NCBI RefSeq assembly: GCF_038502225.1
Contig: NC_091369.1
Location: forward strand, 18,392,385-18,456,384
Length of the DNA: 64,000 bases
Direction: 5' to 3'
Source: Cherax quadricarinatus
Taxonomy: Eukaryota; Arthropoda; Malacostraca; Decapoda; Parastacidae
How positions within the stretch are numbered: position 1 is the stretch's first letter; each line of letters starts with the position of its first letter. Made by a program: the position numbers and the translations under genes. Of the stretch, positions 42,536 through 54,170 are shown one piece after another. Below the pieces are notes generated by a model. The model saw only the letters and a program-made list of their open reading frames with translations, did not search any database and was not told the DNA's origin.

Positions 42536-42611
42536 ACGGATTCGTTAGACAATAAAGCAGACTGTAAACGGATGGGGTTGTAGGCGCCCTTATCAAACAC
42601 AAATAATAAAT

Positions 42612-44260
42612 ATAAATGACATGCCCATGCACTCTGCCCCAGGGCCAGACTCATGGAACTCTGTGTTCATCAAGAACTGCAAGAAGCCCCTATCACGAGC
42701 CTTTTTCCATCCTATGGAGAGGGAGCATGGACACGGGGGTCGTCCCTCAGTTACTAAAAACAACAGACATAGCCCCACTCCACAAAGGGGGCAGTAAAGC
42801 AACAGCAAAGAACTACAGACCAATAGCACTAACATCTCATATCATAAAAATCTTTGAAAGGGTCCTAAGAAGCAAGATCACCACCCATCTAGAAACCCAT
42901 CAGTTACACAACCCAGGGCAACATGGGTTTAGAACAGGTCGCTCCTGTCTGTCTCAACTACTGGATCACTACGACAAGGTCCTAAATGCACTAGAAGACA
43001 AAAAGAATGCAGATGTAATATATACAGACTTTGCAAAAGCCTTCGACAAATGTGACCATGGCGTAATAGCGCACAAAATGCTTGCTAAAGGAATAACAGG
43101 AAAAGTCGGTCGATGGATCTATAATTTCCTCAATAACAGAACACAGAGAGTAGTCGTCAACAGAGTAAAAATCCGAGGCAGCTACGGTGAAAAGCTCTGT
43201 TCCACAAGGCACAGTACTAGCTCCCATCTTGTTCCTCATCCTCATATCCGACATAGACAAGGATGTCAGCCACAGCACCGTGTCTTCCTTTGCAGATGAC
43301 ACCCGAATCTGCATGACAGTGTCTTCCATTGCAGACACTGCAAGGCTCCAGGCGGACATCAACCAAATCTTTCAGTGGGCTGCAGAAAACAATATGAAGT
43401 TCAACGATGAGAAATTTCAATTACTCAGATATGGTAAACATGAGGAAATTAAATCTTCATCAGAGTACAAAACAAATTCTGGCCACAAAATAGAGCGAAA
43501 CACCAACGTCAAAGACCTGGGAGTGATTATGTCGGAGGATCTCACCTTCAAGGACCATAACATTGTATCAATCGCATCTGCTAGAAAAATGACAGGATGG
43601 ATAATGAGAACCTTCAAAACTAGGGAGGCCAAGCCCATGATGACACTCTTCAGGTCACTTGTTCTATCTAGGCTGGAATATTGCTGCACTCTAACAGCAC
43701 CTTTCAAGGCAGGTCAAATTGCCGACCTAGAAAATGTACAGAGAACTTTCACGGCACGCATAACGGAGATAAAACACCTCAATTACTGGGAGCGCTTGAG
43801 GTTTCTAAACCTGTATTCCCTGGAACGCAGGAGGGAGAGATACATGATTATATACACCTGGAAAATCCTAGAGGGACTAGTACCGAACTTGCACACGAAA
43901 ATCACTCACTACAAAAGCAAAAGACTTGGCAGACGATGCAACATCCCCCCAATGAAAAGCAGGGGTGTCACTAGCACATTAAGAGATCATACAATAAGTG
44001 TCAGGGGCCCGAGACTGTTCAACTCCCTCCCAGCATACATTAGGGGGATTACCAATAGACCCCTGGCAGTCTTCAAGCTGGCACTGGACAAGCACCTAAA
44101 GTCGGTTCCTGACCAGCCGGGCTGTGGCTCGTACGTTGGTTTGCGTGCAGCCAGCAGCAACAGCCTGGTTGATCAGGCTATGATCCACCAGGAGGCCTGG
44201 TCACAGACCGGGCCGCGGGGGCGTTGACCCCCGGAACTCTCTCCAGGTAAACTCCAGGTA
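42612..44260 (+). mobile_element. Family-A LINE, 5'-truncated (A7), long RT frames
   Basis: Two overlapping frames (42616-43299 and 43187-44227) together cover the RT from MPMHSAPGPDS to the family C-terminus, joined by a one-base insertion near 43170. Catalytic FADDTRI is near 43297. Very similar to A1, so a recent copy. The 3' end abuts a SINE at 44261. Confidence 0.9.
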
Positions 44261-44442
44261 TTTCCATTGGGGTCCTCAATCTTGTCCCCCCGGATGCGAC
44301 CCACACCAGTCGACTAACACCCAGGTACCTATTTACTGCTAGGTGAACAGGACAACAGGTGTAAGGAAACGTGTCGAAATGTTTCCACCCGCCGGGAATC
44401 GAACCCGGGCCCTCCGTGTGTGAAGCGGGAGCTTTAGCCACC
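44261..44442 (-). repeat. tRNA-derived SINE type 1 (head and body)
   Basis: On the minus strand GGTTCGATTCC (B box) lies in a tRNA-like head (GTGGCTAAAGCTCCCGCTTC), followed by TACCTGGGTGTTAGTCGAC and CCCCAATGGAAA. It lacks the 3' module present at 54357. Confidence 0.8.
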
Positions 44443-44484
44443 AGTATTAGTAATATAAGTTGTAGTAGTAATACCAGCACCACT

Positions 44485-45180
44485 CCAAAGTTATAATTTT
44501 TCCCAAATGCCAGGTTGCACTGAACGTTTCTAAAGTACTTTCACAAGCTAACGCTAGAGTCGCCATCGCTTCCAGCACTTCAATAAAGGATCTAACCAGG
44601 AGAAAATCCAAGCACCACGAACCAGTCAACGCAGGGGTTTACACTATACCCTGTGGAGGCTGCGACAAGATTTATGTAGGTGAAACAGCAAGAAACCTTG
44701 ACACCCACCTCAATGAACACATTTTTGCCTGTAGGAACGATAACTTGAACAACGCCTGCATACAGCACCGGAATTCCACCAATCATCTCATTATATTCAG
44801 GGACGCCCAATTAGTGATTAAAGAAACTAATTTCCGAAGACGCAAGTGCCTTGAATCATCACTAATAGCTGTTTCTAATACAATTAAACAAAACAAAGGC
44901 AACTTCACCATCTCCGAACTCTTAGCAAATATCATCCTGAAAACAGTAAACCCTGCATTTGCAAGTTAATTGCTCTACCATACTGTATTACTACTGCAAC
45001 TTATATCATTACTACTACTACCACCACTAGTATTACACTTCACCCTAAGCCTATATATACCCTCTGTGTCCATGTACTGTTTGTAACGGCTTGATAAAGC
45101 TCTTGGAGAGCGAAACGTTGCCACAATCATATGCCACATTAGTTGCACTAGTGTCTTTTTACTTTACATCTTACAATACT
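44485..45180 (+). mobile_element. Penelope-like element, GIY-YIG end and 3' terminal region
   Basis: Plus-strand frames read HYTPCGGCDKIYVGETARNL, then LNEHIFACRNDNLNNA, QHRNSTNHLI and LESSLIAVSNTIKQNKGNF. The C-x2-C followed by KIYVGET is the GIY-YIG nuclease of Penelope-like retroelements. The stop is at about 44967. Downstream lie a CTA microsatellite and a hammerhead-like stem-loop (GGCTTGATAAAGC...GCGAAACGTTGCC, 45088-45122). RT is absent; the copy is 5'-truncated. Confidence 0.82.
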
Positions 45181-45899
45181 TGACAACTATCCTAGCTAGC
45201 TAGTCTATAATTCCTCGAAGTATTTAATATTTTGTAACAGTTCTTCCGATTTGGCTTTATATTCAAATTCAAATTCAAATTCAAAGTTTATTCTCTATAA
45301 GGATTACAATGCTGAGTTTACAGAAATTTGGTTATTGTGTGGTTTACATGTAGTAAAATTGTGATTACAGAGTGTACCACTAGAACACTTAGCATGGCTA
45401 GGCATTTCGGGCAGACTTAGTTTTATTCTTAATTGTAAAATATTACAAATTATGAGGTAAGTTGGTATTATGGTTAAGTGACTAAATACTAGTTTGTAAG
45501 TTTAGCAATGTGAATGCTTTTGTTTTGGCACAGTACATAGTTTCAGTATTGGAGTATCACAGGATTCATTATTTTAAGATTGAGATTAATATTTCTGTTT
45601 ATGGTCAAATGAGTGAGTGAGTGTAAGTGTGAACCACCAGGTGGTATTCGTGTAGTTAGTTGACGGGGTGTATCAGGGAGATAAGATGTTTTCTAATGGT
45701 AGTTTTGAAGGTGATGAATGCGTCTGCAGTTCTAGAGTTCTCAGGTAGAGTATTCCAGATTTTAGGGCCTTTGACATACATTGAATTTTTGTAAAAGTTT
45801 AGTCGGACACGGGGAATGTCGTAGAGATGTTTGTGTCTGGTGTTATGCCTGTGGGTTCTGTCACAACTATCAAGAAAGCATTTTAGGTCAAGGTTGATA

Positions 45900-47396
45900 T
45901 TAGAGTTTAAGGCCCTGTAGATGTAGATTGCACAGTAGTAAGTGTGGATGTACTGAACTGGGAGTAAGTTTAGGTCTATGAAGAGTGGGGGGGGGGGGGT
46001 GTTGCCAGGGATGGGATTTAGTGATTATTCTTACTGCAGCTTTTTGTTGGGTTATTATTGGCTTTATGTGAGTTGCTGCAGTTGATCCCCAAGCACAAAT
46101 AGCATAGGTGAGGTATGGATAAATAAGTGAGTGGTATAGTGTGAGAAGGGCATTTTGCGGCACGTAGTATCGTATCTTGGAGAGGATCCCAACCGTTTTG
46201 GATACTTTTTTGGTTATATGCTGGATATGGGTGCTGAAATTCAGGTTGTTGTCAAGGTATAAGCCTAGGAATTTGCCCCCATTATTTCTGGTAATTAGAG
46301 TGTTGTCAATCTTAATGTTAATTTGTGCATCTCCTGCTCTGCTACCGAACATAATATAGTAGGTTTTGTCAGTGTTAAGCGTAAGTTTATTGGCTGTCAT
46401 CCAAGTCGATATTTTAATCAGCTCCTCATTCACAATGGTGTTGAGGGTGGCAAGATTAGGGTGAGAGATGACATAAGTCGTGTCATCAGCAAAGAGAATG
46501 GGTTTCAGGTGTTGGGATACGTTTGGAAGGTCATTGATGTATATGAGGAAGAGCAGGGGACCAAGGACACTTCCCTGCGGAACTCTAGTATCAAGTGGCC
46601 GTGTTGCTGATGCTGTGTCTTTAATGGTGACATACTGATACCTATTAGTAATGTAAGATTTGAAATAAGCAAGCGCATGGCCTCTTATACCGTAATGATC
46701 AAGTTTGTGGAGTAGGATGTCGTGGTCTACTGTGTCAAAAGCTTTTCTTAGGTCAATAAAAATTCCTAGTGGATATTCCTTATTTTACAATGCTGTGTAA
46801 AGCAGATCTAGCATTTTTATGATTGCATCATTATTGCTTTTATTTTTCCTGAATCCAAATTGGCAGGGGTTGAGTATGTTTTGAGCCGTTATAAATAAAT
46901 ACAGTCTCCTGTGCACGAGTTTCTCAAAGATTTTGGATAGCAATGGTAAGTTAGGTATTGGCCTATAGTTGTTTAAGTCTGTAGGGTCACCACCTTTATG
47001 TATTGGTGTAACCCTTGCCATCTTGAGTAGTTTCGGGAAGGTGCTAGTCTCTAGTGACTTGTTAAAAAGTAATGAAATAGCATGCGAAAGGACATGGGCC
47101 GCTCGCTTGTACAGTAATGATGGGACATGAGACAGATTCCCCGAGTTATTTTTAAGTGACTTTATAATCTCAGTGACTTCCGTGGGCTCAGTTGGTGCAA
47201 GATAGAAGGAATTAGGGAAATTCCCATCTAGGTAGTCCCCGGCATGGGCATTGGTATGTGGGATTTTACTGGCGAGATTAGATCGTATGGTTGAGAAGAA
47301 GTCGTTTATCTTGTTAGCTGTGACAGTGGGATGTAGTGGTGTTTCATTAGGTTTAGTTAGGACAATATTCTTGGTTTTTCTCAGTTTGTGGGTCAT
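45900..47396 (-). pseudogene. LINE E2 reverse transcriptase, one in-frame stop
   Basis: A single frame runs from 47396 to 45900, interrupted only by TAA at 46785-46787. Blocks: [56 protein letters not shown], catalytic FADDT near 46485, then KLTLNTDKTYYIMFG and SLIYPYLTYAICAWG. A run of G/C at about 45988-46000 shifts the last residues. Near the upstream edge a one-base frameshift separates it from the endonuclease. Confidence 0.88.
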
Positions 47397-48615
47397 TAGA
47401 ATCTGAGAGAGTGTTTTCCAGGTCTTTTTTTATATCTCCTCTAATGTCTGTGAATCTACTGGAGTAGTATAATTGTTTGGCTTTCTTAATTACTTTGGTG
47501 AGAGCTGATGAATAGTGTTTAAGAATATCTTTGTGTATTAAGCCCTGTCTATATTGCTTTTCATATTGGTGTTTCTTGTCAATGGATTTCAGAATGGTGC
47601 TGGTTAGCCATGGGCAACCAAGCCGTTTGTTTGTGATCTGTTTTGTTTTTATAGGACAATGTTTGTTGTATAGTCTAAGTAATTTGTTAAGAAAAATGTC
47701 TGTCCAGTCATCAATACCATTGGCCTTGGAGAATTCTGTAGGCCAATCAACAGTCTCTAGGTCAGCTGTGAACTTCCTTACTGAGGCCTCGTCATGGAGT
47801 CTAAATGAGACTTTGTTGTATTCAAGTGGTAGTTTACTAATGTTTGTCAGGAGGAAGGTAGGGTAGTGGTCTGTAGTGCTATCTGTGATTATCCCTGATT
47901 TAAGGGGGGCTAGTATATTGGTCCATATGTGGTCTATTATGGTTGCACTTGTCTCAGTGAGCCTGGTTGGTTTGGTTATTGTTGGTATGAGAAGTGTGTT
48001 GTTCATATTGTTGATGAAATCAGTTACAGGCTGATCATCTAGTAAGCCAAGGTTGATGTTGAAGTCTCCAGCTAAGAGAAGGTGGTGCTTATTCATTTGT
48101 CTGTTTGTTATTAGTGACTTTAATTTCTCACTGAAATTTGGGATGTTTGTGTGAGGTATCCAGTAAATGGCACCGATTGTTATAGGCGTCTTACGGTTTT
48201 TTACAGTAAAATTAGCAAAAATGTATTCCCCATATTCATCACTAAAGCAAGTGGTGCTAAGACAAGATAACTGGTTAGAGTAATAGATTGCAATACCACC
48301 CCCAACTTGGTTTGGTCTGCAGTTGTGAATTGCTGTGTATCCTGGTAGAGGGTAGATATCTATTGTGTCCTGCTTAAGCCAGGTCTCAGTAAGAATAATG
48401 CAGGAGAAGGGTGTCTTTAGTGATTCAAGGAGTGCTAGGAGGTCATAGTGTTTGCTTAAGGACCTGATGTTGTAGTTAAGTACTGATAGCCTTTTAGCAT
48501 TGTTTAGGATAGTGGTGGCTTGTGATGCTGTGTAATAAAGGCAGTTACTTTCCAATAGGTTTTGATTGGGTGTCAGATTATGGAGGTTTAGATCAGGGTC
48601 AACGTGATCAATCAT
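47353..48615 (-). CDS. LINE E2 endonuclease domain and linker, 420 aa
   Basis: AP-like endonuclease: VLNYNIRSLSKHYDLLAL, IILTETWLKQ (Glu), GAIYWIPHTN, LLAGDFNINLG (Asp/Asn) and TTDHYPTFL (Asp-His). The basic linker (RYTD-type IRGDIKKDL) reads into the RT after a frameshift near 47400. It nicks DNA at insertion sites. The domain itself looks intact; the whole ORF2 is not. Confidence 0.88.
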   Translation of the reverse strand: MIDHVDPDLNLHNLTPNQNLLESNCLYYTASQATTILNNAKRLSVLNYNIRSLSKHYDLLALLESLKTPFSCIILTETWLKQDTIDIYPLPGYTAIHNCRPNQVGGGIAIYYSNQLSCLSTTCFSDEYGEYIFANFTVKNRKTPITIGAIYWIPHTNIPNFSEKLKSLITNRQMNKHHLLLAGDFNINLGLLDDQPVTDFINNMNNTLLIPTITKPTRLTETSATIIDHIWTNILAPLKSGIITDSTTDHYPTFLLTNISKLPLEYNKVSFRLHDEASVRKFTADLETVDWPTEFSKANGIDDWTDIFLNKLLRLYNKHCPIKTKQITNKRLGCPWLTSTILKSIDKKHQYEKQYRQGLIHKDILKHYSSALTKVIKKAKQLYYSSRFTDIRGDIKKDLENTLSDSNDPQTEKNQEYCPN

Positions 48616-48799
48616 CTTCTAGGTTTAAATTATGGTTATTTATATCCTGAGTTGTGTGTTGAGTTCTAGTACTGATATCTGTAGTGGTAGGAAGTTTGGA
48701 CAAGTATATAGCTAGAGTATTTTGGCCATGTAGGGTATAGTCACTACTACACATAATGAAGTTGATGTTGTCTATGTGTTGTGCTGGAATGAACTAAAG

Positions 48800-49395
48800 T
48801 ACAACTAGGTATAAACTAGTAATATAAAAATACAAATTAAAAATAGAACAAGACTCTCACTTGTAATTGCACTAAGGTCTAATAATGACTTTTGTGGAGT
48901 CTATGTTTTGAGCTAGAATGAGCTATAGTACAATAGGTTTAATCTAATAATATAAAAATACAAATTAAAAATAGCACTAGTCTCTCACTAGTAATTGCAC
49001 TATGGTCTAATATAGTGAATTTGGTATTGACTATGTATTGAGTTAGAATGAGCTATGGTACAACTGAATTTAATCTAATAATATAAAAATACAAATTAAA
49101 AATAGCACCAGTCTCTCACTAGTAATTGCACTATGGTCTAATATAGTGAATTTGGTATTGACTATGTATTGAGCTAGAAAGAGCTACAGTACAACTAGGT
49201 TTAGTCTAATAATGTAAAAATACAAATTACAAATAGCACCAGTCTCTCACTAGTAATTGCACTATGGTCTAATATAGTGAATTTGGTATTGACTATGTAT
49301 TGAGCTAGAATGAGCTAGAGTAAAACTGTGATTAATCTAATAATATAATAAAGGAACAAGACTCTCAATTGTAATTGCACTAAAGTCTTATATAA
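48800..49395. repeat. ~130 bp tandem repeat, 4-5 units, upstream of LINE E2
   Basis: Units share TCTCACTAGTAATTGCACTA, GGTCTAATATAGTGAAT and AATATAAAAATACAAATTA; anchors at about 48873, 49001, 49132, 49263 and 49381. It occupies the place where E1 has its 219 bp repeat. Confidence 0.9.
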
Positions 49396-49894
49396 GTTGT
49401 TTACAAGAATTAGAGTGTAATTAGATTTAAATTGACAGGATAAAATACACAAATTAAGGTAGCAAAAGAATAATAAAAAAATGATAAAAATAAAAATGGC
49501 AATGACTTGGTTATAATATGCTAGTAAGATGGTAGACAGGATAATATAAAAGTTGTAGTTGAAAATACTAGTTTAAAAAAGTATGGAATAAAAATGGTCA
49601 ATAAAAGAAGTTTACAATAAGTTTGATCAATATAGTTTAAAGTAAAATTGGGCAATAATAGGGATTTAGAATAAAATTGGGCAATTGAGTATTTTTTAAA
49701 GTGAGGTAGAATTATTATAGAATTATATTCAATGAAACCGTTCGAATCCGGGCGAATCCGGTTAGTGGATCACTGTATATTTTTACTAATAATCACATTA
49801 ACAGTAGATATGTATATATGTATGGTATCTATTTATTGTAGTTACTGTTTGGGTGTTTGATGAGGTATCTTCTGACTGGTTTAATGAAACAAGT
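49396..49894. other. AT-rich, no gene; short repeat at 49738-49790
   Basis: GAATCCGGGCGAATCCGG and TTAGTGGATCACTG at 49746-49780 recur at 50202-50237 on the other side of the LINE fragment; probably parts of another transposon. Confidence 0.5.
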
Positions 49895-50172
49895 CAGAGG
49901 CCATACAATAAGTGTCAGGGGCCCGAGACTGTTCAACTGCCTCCCAGCATACATAAGGGGGATTACCAACAGACCCCTGGCAGTCTTCAAGCTGGCACTG
50001 GACAAGCACCTAAAGTCGGTTCCTGACCAGCCGGGCTGTGGCTCGTACGTTGGTTTGCGTGCAGCCAGCAGCAACAGCCAGGTTGATCAGGCTCTGATCC
50101 ACCAGGAGGTCTGGTCACAGACCGGGCCGCGGGGGCGTTGACCCCCAGAACTCTCTCCAGGTAAACTCCAGA
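49895..50172 (+). mobile_element. Family-A LINE 3' fragment (A9)
   Basis: It encodes TISVRGPRLFNCLPAYIRGI to the family C-terminus and the short-repeat tail. Confidence 0.88.
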
Positions 50173-50349
50173 GGATACCTTATCAACGAATCCAGTCATT
50201 GGACGAATCCGGGCGAATCCAGATTAGTGGATCACTGGGTGATTTTGGACTAGATCATGAAAAGGACTACTGGAAAAATATTAAACAGAGTAATCTGTGT
50301 TTAGTTTGATTCAGAAAGAATAACTTGCGTGTTTGTGCGCCGGTGGCTT

Positions 50350-51170
50350 CTCTATGTGAAGATTACTGGAGCAATAGTTGATTTTCGTTGTGTATGTTGT
50401 GACCACTGCTAACTACAGGTTTAGTGTATTACCACAAACTCTATACGTTTCCATCACAATAAGTACTAACAGTTATACACTGTTTATCATATATCTATAA
50501 AACTGTACACTTTTCGTATTTCCTCAAGGTTTTGCACCTCTTCGTATTTCAACAGGAATGTTTTACTCCCTGGAATCGCTAATTATAGGTCAGGTGCACT
50601 AGCAGACCTGAGTGGGAGGGCTCTGGCGACTGCTGGAAACTTGAACCTGCCTCTTTAGGCCTTACACTTCAGTTTTAAATTTCACCTTATCATTTATTAT
50701 CTATATACTACGGTACCACTGTGGTATACACGGTAACACTATGTATACACACTATTATCAGGGATACTCTCCTCTGACAAAAAAGTTCAAAAATTATTTT
50801 GCACCGGCACACTAGGCCTAAAGTTCCCCTCTGAGAGCCTGGCTATGCTTTGTTATTGTACACTGTCACAGTTTAAAGTTCTAGCACGCAAATGAGACCA
50901 TGAAAAACACAAAAGAACACAGCGACTACTTGCTGCATAGTATCAAATAGCTGAATAAATTACAAAAGTAATGAACCATTCACATGTCTACACCTGATGA
51001 CAATTGCAATGAGTTAGTAATGCAAATATTTGCTTTATTTACAGTCCTGATACATTGGATATATTTTGTCATCCTCTATATTCTCCAACACATTTTTTTT
51101 TTTTTGTCCTATTCTGTAGTACGGAGGTCAGAAGTAAGCTGCATAATCTAAGTGAAGCCTTACGTGGGAA
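50350..51170. repeat. Repeat H (to 50935), LINE F tail (50939-51053), LINE D fragment (51062-51170)
   Basis: Repeat H is the inverse of 40560-41500. The F piece shares ATTACAAAAGTAATGAA and GCTTTATTTACAG with 31000-31610. The D piece (minus) has the LHLDYAAYF thumb block. Confidence 0.55.
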
Positions 51171-51336
51171 CTTATGAGGTGCCCAACTATGCCAATTACT
51201 GCTGATGCAGGTAATGTAAGATTAACTGTTGTGGAAAATTTTTGATTTTCCGAAGCTATAGCGCCTAATAGGTGTTTAATGTGTTGATATGAGTCAAAAA
51301 TGTATTTGACAATAGGGTAGAACCAAGAGTTCCCTT

Positions 51337-51347
51337 TGCGCATGCGC
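51337..51347. promoter_or_regulatory. NRF-1 palindrome TGCGCATGCGC
   Basis: A perfect match to the NRF-1/Ewg-type site typical of animal housekeeping promoters, in a locally GC-rich stretch about 230 bp upstream of the ATG at 51575. Confidence 0.4.
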
Positions 51348-51574
51348 GGATGTGCGGGGGGTATAGGTCGACTCGGGCCATGGGGGAGGCGGGAGTGTTT
51401 TGAATGTGGTGAGGAGGCTGGGACAGCATGGAACCAGGAAATTGACATTCACTGCGGCCTAAGGATTAATATAGGCCTCATTTCATAATAGGAAGTGTCG
51501 TAACTGTTCCTGGTGAAGAGTGAGGGAACGTGATTTACGGGACCACAGTAAAAAGGTGGTAAAATTAGTGAATA

Positions 51575-51633
51575 ATGGTTCGACCGGGGTGTGACTGTTG
51601 CGCGGCCATGGTGTGTGTCCAGGGGAAATACCC
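51575..51633 (+). CDS. Candidate first coding exon A
   Basis: ATG opens MVRPGCDCCAAMVCVQGKY and reaches CC before a consensus donor GTGAGT (51634-51639); without splicing it stops at once. The short Cys-rich leader is not recognised. A uORF is an alternative reading. Confidence 0.25.
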
Positions 51634-52034
51634 GTGAGTTAATCTTCGCTCATCGGCCTCAGATTTTAATGGAGTGACCTCTAATGTGTATAATAATTAT
51701 GAGACGTTACATCGTCTTGTGAATGGTAATGTAATCAGTGATAATAACATTGAGTTAAGAGAATGCGGGATGTGAAATAGATCGCCCTGCTCCGAGTGAA
51801 TGTGTGATTCTCGTACCGAGGATAGTGATGCTTTATGGAAGCACGACTTCTAAACCGGGACAAACCGACGGGTACCTCGTCCTGCTGGAATAAGAACCGT
51901 GTTGGTGTAGCAGGACATCGAAATGAGATGGTGAATGGAGGAAATAAGGAGTATCAATCACCCACAGTTAAGTAACCCTTCTAGTTATAGCAGACTGATA
52001 CTGGCCAGTTAGGTATGTTGTAATTGGATAGGTT

Positions 52035-52077
52035 ATGAGTGATCCAGCTACATCAAATGACCACCAGAGAATATCTG
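52035..52077 (+). CDS. Candidate first coding exon B
   Basis: ATG opens MSDPATSNDHQRIS and reaches a perfect donor G|GTAAGT (52078-52083). Possible acceptors (CTTCTAG, TTATAGCAG) lie near 51980-51995. It could be an alternative or second exon of the same gene. Confidence 0.25.
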
Positions 52078-52699
52078 GTAAGTGGAGAGATTATGTACAA
52101 GTGTTTTCCTTGATGGATATATCCATGTGTAACCTACCCCCTTCCCCTTCATTCAGCTACCCTAATATAATCTATACAGTCCAAAATTAATTAGTAGCAC
52201 CGTACTTGTGGGTGCTATCCAATCCATACTGGTCTCGGATAGATGTGGACAAGATTGTGAGGGTCGAGGGGCCACCTGTAGTGACCAGAGGTGGTTAAGT
52301 TTTCTCACATGTCTGCACAGGGTGACTACGGTAAACAATATGGTTGTCTCCCAATGAGATTACTTGTATGTATATAATGTTGAGGTACATACAGGTAAGC
52401 ACCCTATAAAATTTTCCACAACTGTCCTACCCTTACAATGCTTCCTTAGATCACTTCTTTGGAAAGGTTGAGTCACAGGAACAGTGTTCTTGCTTTCCTC
52501 ATACACAAACTGACCTAAATTTACTTGTCGTATGCAGTCTATTCTAGGTAGAAATCACCTGAGTCTATCAAGGTCACTTCTCTCTCTCGATTGCCATGTG
52601 CACAGAAAATAGTATCTGCAATCAATTAATTAATGCTAGTAACTGTAGCATACATCCTAGGGGATCCCTGTATTCTCTGGATTTTCACTAACTGGGTGT

Positions 52700-52990
52700 C
52701 CAACCTAGGTGTCCCATAGCTCAAACGCTAGTGCACTCAGCTCACACACTGAGGTTCGGAGTTCGAATCCCCAGTATAGCTGAAAAAAATTAGGACGTGT
52801 TTCCATAAGACATCTGCTGTGCATGTTCACCCAAAATGGGCACCTGGGTGTTAGTCGACTGGTGTGGGTCGCATCCTGGGACAAAACTAACCTAATTTGC
52901 GAGAAATGCTCTGCATAAAAGCAGCTTTGTATATAGTAGTATGCCATTGATGTCATCTAGGCCTGTACACCTTGTATACCTGGAGAAGGT
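52700..52990 (+). repeat. tRNA-derived SINE type 3
   Basis: A tRNA-like head (CATAGCTCAAACGCTAGTGC, B box GAGTTCGAATCC) is followed by the body CACCTGGGTGTTAGTCGACT and the 3' module ATTGATGTCATCTAGGCCTG. Ends near GTATACCTGG. Confidence 0.85.
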
Positions 52991-52995
52991 TTTGG

Positions 52996-54117
52996 GTAAC
53001 TCTTTCAGGGTTTCGGCCGTACTAGTACAGCTTACGTGCCAGGGCTCTTGACTTATTAGTTTTTATAAATTCTAGTGCCTTCAAATCTAGTGAGAGAAAG
53101 CTGGTAGGCCTACATATGAAAGAATGTGTCTATGTGGTCAGTGTGCGCAGTATAAAAAAAATTTTTGCAGCACACAGTGCGTAATGAGAAAAAAACTTTG
53201 ACCGTGTTTTTGGATTAAAACAGCGACTTTGCACTGTATTTTCGTATTGTATTTATTGTTGTATTCTAGTTTTCCTGGTCTCATTTGATAGAATGGAAGG
53301 CATATTACAGAAACTTTGATGATTTTGACTGGTTTTACAATGAAAAGTACCTTGAAATTGAGCTCAAAGTAGCAGAAATGTTCGATTTTTACTAAAGTTC
53401 AAAAGTAAACAAATAATGTTAAGCGTCTAATACACGTCAACTGGCGAGTCTAATATTCTTTCACAAGTGCGCCGATATTATTTATACCATTTCTACACTA
53501 ATGCAGTAGTCTGCATAACAGTAAATCTTCTATTTTTTGAGAATAAAAATGCTGTATAGCCCTTGTGGCTTAGCGCTTCTTTTTGATTATAATAATAATA
53601 ATGAGAATAAAAATTCAAAATGGAAAGCAAAAGAATGTAAGAGGGGCGTGGGGACGTGACTAATGAACAGAGGAAATGTTATTTTAGTGCCAGGAATGTC
53701 TTGTTTATTCTGAACCCTATTTGGAAATGGGCATTTTTTGAAATTTGTGAAATTGGCAAAATTGCTAAATTCTGATCACTGTATTGGATAGATGAAATCG
53801 GTAAATGGGTGGTTTCTTGCACTCATTCGATAGAAAAAATGGAGTTTAGCGAAATAGGCATGATTTTTGTCGACTAGTACACTGGAATTGGCTGAAAATA
53901 GGGCTCAAATTGGGCAAAATCGCTGATGCGTAAACATCGTTGAGACCGCTAACTTTGTGAGAGCATAATTCCATAGGTTTTCCATCAAATTTCATACTTT
54001 TGGTGTCATTATGATCAGGAAAAGATTCTCTTTTCATAAGAAAAAAGATTTTTTTTTGAAATTTGGGAGACCTTGAGAACAATTCTCTGAGAGGGCCTGT
54101 GGACCCTGAAAGGGATA
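52996..54117. mobile_element. TTAA-family element, uninterrupted at the nested site
   Basis: It is the relative of 9477-11571 with mutated TTAA ends (GTAACTCTTTCAGGG; CCCTGAAAGGGATA). It has TGGATTAAAACAGCGAC at 53211 where the other copy holds a 1043 bp insert. A LINE-G tail is inserted at 53555-53605. Confidence 0.75.
53555..53605 (+). repeat. LINE family-G 3' end, solo
   Basis: TAGCCCTTGTGGCTTAGCGC then TTCTTTTTGATTATAATAAT; the same end as 56050-56095. Confidence 0.75.
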
Positions 54118-54170
54118 TATATATATATAGTTGTATATTATTGATGTCATCTAGGCCTGTACACCTTGTG
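54118..54170 (+). repeat. (TA)n run and SINE type 3 tail
   Basis: A TATATA run is followed by ATTGATGTCATCTAGGCCTG and TACACCTTGTGTACC. Confidence 0.7.

Larger units (their letters stand above)
45262..48650 (-). mobile_element. LINE family E, best copy (E2)
   Basis: The 3' end has repeated TTTGAA units (45262-45290) instead of poly(A). It contains RT (45900-47396) and endonuclease (47353-48615) and is followed upstream by a ~130 bp tandem repeat (48800-49395). Confidence 0.9.
51171..52690 (+). other. Low-repeat island, possible host-gene 5' region
   Basis: No transposon sequence recognised. It contains an NRF-1 palindrome and two ATG segments with strong donors, listed separately. Confidence 0.35.
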
